From NCBI GenBank assembly GCA_943735955.1, contig CALSEQ010000021.1, positions 213,501 through 277,500 of the forward strand: DNA of 64,000 bases, written 5' to 3'. The notes under the pieces are model-generated. The model was not told the DNA's origin. It saw only the letters and a program-made list of their open reading frames with translations, and made no database searches. A program made the position numbers and the translations under genes. Source of the DNA: Piscicola geometra (lineage: Eukaryota > Annelida > Clitellata > Hirudinida > Piscicolidae). Numbering within the stretch: position 1 is the stretch's first letter; each line of letters opens with the position of its first letter. This document shows positions 35,286 through 64,000 of this stretch, piece after piece.

Positions 35286-35505
35286 TTACTTATCAGAGCT
35301 CGCCCCCTGATGCGCACTGTTCCAAGAGTTTAAATTCATACATCCAGTTTAAGTTGGGTCCTTATAAACATAAATTGAGTGACAACTAAATGTTTCAAAA
35401 ATTTAAGGTCTTTACAGATGTTTCCAAATTTGCATCAGTGGGCCTTGCGTTAACTTTGTTTGTCAAAACAACAGTAAAAACGTGGTTAAAATATATCTTA
35501 ACAGT
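35286..35505. other. Unique sequence left of copy 2
   Basis: No gene recognised. It is the last part of the inter-copy segment before the duplication restarts at 35,506 (equivalent of window position 1). Confidence 0.5.
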
Positions 35506-35716
35506 AAATAAATATCCATGATTAAAGATTATGGGAGACTGACGGACATACCCCAATTACAAGAAAAAACTTAATCTTTTTTTATAAATGTTATATTTTT
35601 TTAACAAAAAGATAATCGATTTTTAACTTTAAAATATTACAAAACTACCCATAGACATAATAATAGTACAATGTTTATGTTTATGTTAATACTACCGCGC
35701 TTATTATAATGAGCAC

Positions 35717-36155
35717 ATGAACACGAGATGAACACGAGATGAACACGAGATGAACACGAGATGAACACGAGATGAACACGAGATGAACACGAGATGAACA
35801 CGAGATGAACACGAGATGAACACGAGATGAACACGAGATGAACACGAGATGAACACGAGATGAACACGAGATGAACACGCAATGAACACGAGATGAACAC
35901 GAGATGAACACGAGATGAACACGAGATGAACACGAGATGAACACGAGATGAACACGAGATGAACACGAGATGAACACGAGATGAACACGAGATGAACACG
36001 AGATGAACACGAGATGAACACGAGATGAACACGAGATGAACACGAGATGAACACGAGATGAACACGAGATGAACACGAGATGAACACGAAATGAACACGA
36101 GATGAACACGAGATGAACACGAGATGAACACGAGATGAACACGAGATGAACACGC
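35717..36155. repeat. 11-bp minisatellite, copy 2
   Basis: About 40 units, some 16 fewer than copy 1 (211-823), with a CGCAATGAAC variant near 35,879 not seen in copy 1. Confidence 0.97.
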
Positions 36156-36594
36156 CAGCTGATGGTGTGGTGGTGCAAGGGGATGTTGGCGGAGTGTTGT
36201 GGAAGGTATATGCATGCGTGCGTGAGTGGAGAGATGCTGTGGTACAACATGCCAATGATGCAGTGCAGTCTTCGTTGGTGAACATAATTGTACGATGGTC
36301 TGCAAATTTACAAGAAACATTGGCGCCTCAGGAAGTTTGTCAAGCGCTAAATGAGGTCATAAAAATAATGTCCTATATACATATCTAATTTATTCGTATG
36401 CTTCCAATCAAAACGTGTGTGTGTGTGTGTGTGTGTGTGCGTTTGAGCACATAAGTTAGTTGATCAAGGAAAAAGGAGCCGAGGTGTGGGAGGGTGGTGA
36501 GAGGGGATGGCGGACTGGCCTAAGAGACAGAGTGGGTATTCACATGGGTAGAGTATGGAAGGAAGGAGGTGGCTCGAAAAGATAATAAGGTAGA

Positions 36595-36934
36595 TTGAAG
36601 ATGAATAGATTTTTTCATAAATTAAAAAAAGATAAGAAGGAAAGAAAGAAAAGAAGAAAGAGTGAGAGAAGGGAAAAGAGAAAGAGAGAGAAGGAAAGAG
36701 ATAGAAGAAAGGAGAAAGAGAGAGAAGGAAGAAGAAAGAGGGAGAAGGAAGGAGAAAGAGAGAAAAGGGAGAAGGAGAAAGAGAGAGAAGGAAGAAGGAG
36801 AAGGAGAAAGAGAGAGAAGGAAGGAGGAGAAAGAGAAAGAAGGAGAAAGAGAGAAAAGAAGAAGGAGAAAGGGAGAGAAGGATGGAGAAAGAGAGGGAAG
36901 AATGGAGAAAGAAAGAGAAGGATGACGAAGGCGC
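36595..36934 (+). repeat. Polypurine tract, copy 2
   Basis: Counterpart of 1265-1605. One T interrupts it at 36,663, and a few bases near 36,860 are missing relative to copy 1. Confidence 0.95.
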
Positions 36935-37780
36935 TCTCGAAGGGCACGTGTATGCAGTTGTGGCTGGCATGAAGGTAATAATGATGAGTGTGATGATGAT
37001 GATTGTATTTATATAGCGCTATAAAAGTCTGAAGGCGCTTGAGAGTGGAACTGACGTCATCGTGCCCAAAAGGCCTGGAGGAGAACGTCAGCGAGGAAGC
37101 AAAGGTGCATGTCGCTAGATGGCGTGTGCGGCAGATGCATGCGCGGAACTGATTGATGCTTGAATATGTTGTCTTCTTGTGTGAAGCAGCAACGAAAGTA
37201 ATACAAGTGGCAATGCTAGAGAAGAATACACTGAGTGAGGCAGGCTTGCAAAAGTTTCAAAATGACTGCATGATAGTAGTGTGCGCCGTGGTGAGTGTGG
37301 TAGGGTTGGGTGAGAGCTGCATGAAAACTGCACAGAGGCTCAGTGAGAGAAGGATGGAGAGATGGAGAGAGAGAGGAATGGAGAGAGGCTTGCAGCAAGG
37401 ACAACTGGTCAGCTACTAATGAGAAGGCATGCATGCACCAGTTGAAGTCACATGTGGCCATAATACAAACTACTTTCGCCCATTCTCAGTCCCCATCATA
37501 TTCATCATCATCATCATCACCTTTAGTCTTTATGGAAGTACATGAATATTGTTGTAGTTGTTGAAATGTACACAATAAATATAATGATGGCGATATACAA
37601 TGAAGAAGACAATTTGTACAATCGTGAAAATCAATTGCATCAACAACAACAACAACAGCCTCTCCACCCAGCATATACAAAACTGAAACTAAGCCTTTAG
37701 GTAAGGACCAAGATGCTAACGGAATCATCATCATGACCATGGAAGATCATCATCATGACCATGGAAGATCATCATCATCA

Positions 37781-63245
<25,465 letters not shown>

Positions 63246-64000
63246 CTAGGAGTGAATGGGGAGGTTGTGAGGGAGGTTGTGTTGGTTGTGGTGGTTGTGA
63301 GGGAGGTTGTGTTGGTTGTGGTGGTTGTGAGGGAGGTTGTGTTGGTTGTGGTGGTTGTGAGGGAGGTTGTGAGGAGGTTGTGTTGGTTGTGGTGGTTGTG
63401 AGGGAGGTTGTGAGGAGGTTGTGTTGGTTTTGGTGGTTGTGAGGGAGGTTGTGAGGAGGTTGTGTTGGTTGTGGTGGTTGTGAGGGAGGTTGTGGTGGTT
63501 GTGAGGGAGGTTGTGGTGGTTGTGAGGGAGGTTGTGTTGGTTGTGGTGGTTGTGAGTGAGGTTGTGGTGGTTGTGAGGGAGGTTGTGAGGGAGGTTGTGT
63601 TGGTTGTGAGGGAGGTTGTGTTGATTTTGGTGGTTGTGAGGAAGGTTGTGAGGGAGGTTGTGTTGGTTGTGGTGGTTGTGAGGGAGGTTGTGAGGAAGGT
63701 TGTGAGGTAAGTTTTGGTGGTTGTGAGGAAGGTTGTGAGGGAGGTTATGTTGGTTGTGGTGGTTGTGAGGGAGGTTGTGAGGAAGGTTGTGAGGTAAGTT
63801 TTGGTGGTTGTGAGTCAGGTTGTGAGGGAGGTTGTGTTGGTTGTGAGGGAGGTTGTGGTGGTTGTGAGGGAGGTTGTGGTGGTTGTGAGGGAGGTTGTGG
63901 TGGTTGTGAGGGAGGTTGTGTTGGTTGTGAGGGAGGTTGTGAGGTAAGTTTTGGTGGTTGTGAGGAAGGTTGTGAGGGAGGTTGTGTTGGTTGTGGTGGT
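63246..64000. repeat. GGTTGTGAGGGAGGTTGTGT minisatellite, to window edge
   Basis: Blocks of GGTTGTG plus AGGGA, TTGGT, GTGGT or AGGAA in changing order, about 750 bp, continuing past the right edge. It lies in the intron upstream of E1. V/R-rich and G/C-rich plus frames are artefacts. Confidence 0.95.

Overview
The window is animal (probably invertebrate) nuclear DNA. It has spliced genes with GT-AG introns, non-LTR retrotransposons, tRNA-derived SINEs, DNA transposons, and a very high load of mini- and microsatellites. No bacterial operon, rRNA gene, tRNA gene or CRISPR array was seen. The clade cannot be named safely; the style fits a marine invertebrate or lophotrochozoan.

One cellular gene is recognised: MED13, the subunit that links the CDK8 kinase module to core Mediator. 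It lies on the minus strand, starts beyond the right edge, and ends at a stop codon at 37,781. I traced 21 exons (E1-E21, 63,245 down to 37,781). The reading phase is consistent across nearly every junction. E7-E11 hold the acidic/TPPS region and the cysteine-rich segment. E12-E17 hold N-, Q- and S-rich inserts and the MID-like region. E17-E21 hold the conserved C-terminal (PIWI-like) domain. Weak points are the donor of E2 and the acceptors of E5 and E6.

The 3' half of this gene occurs twice. Positions 1-20,361 and 35,506-55,750 are near-identical, head to tail, with a period of about 35.4 kb. The right copy (copy 2) is joined to the 5' exons but has a 10-bp deletion in E12 that shifts the frame. 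The left copy (copy 1) has intact E11-E21, but its E10 is cut inside the poly-Q codon repeat, with an in-frame TAA at the junction. This is either a recent tandem duplication that broke the gene or a false duplication from assembling two haplotypes.

Between the copies (20,362-35,505) there is no cellular gene. In order: a 19-bp satellite carrying a CRE-type palindrome, split by a young LINE; a LINE fragment; a (GT)n tract of about 466 bp; a SINE; an 11-bp minisatellite of 2.4 kb with higher-order structure; a 16-bp AT-rich minisatellite; a hAT remnant; and two more LINE pieces, one containing a minisatellite grown from its own coding sequence.

Introns of the gene hold a CR1/L2-like LINE, a Tc1-like remnant, a miniature LTR element (TRIM) plus a solo LTR, a MITE with 14-bp inverted repeats, and two SINE families whose tails each match a different LINE family here. 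Many long open frames in the repeats (11-bp array, GT/CA tracts, other minisatellites) are by-products of periodicity and are not listed as genes.
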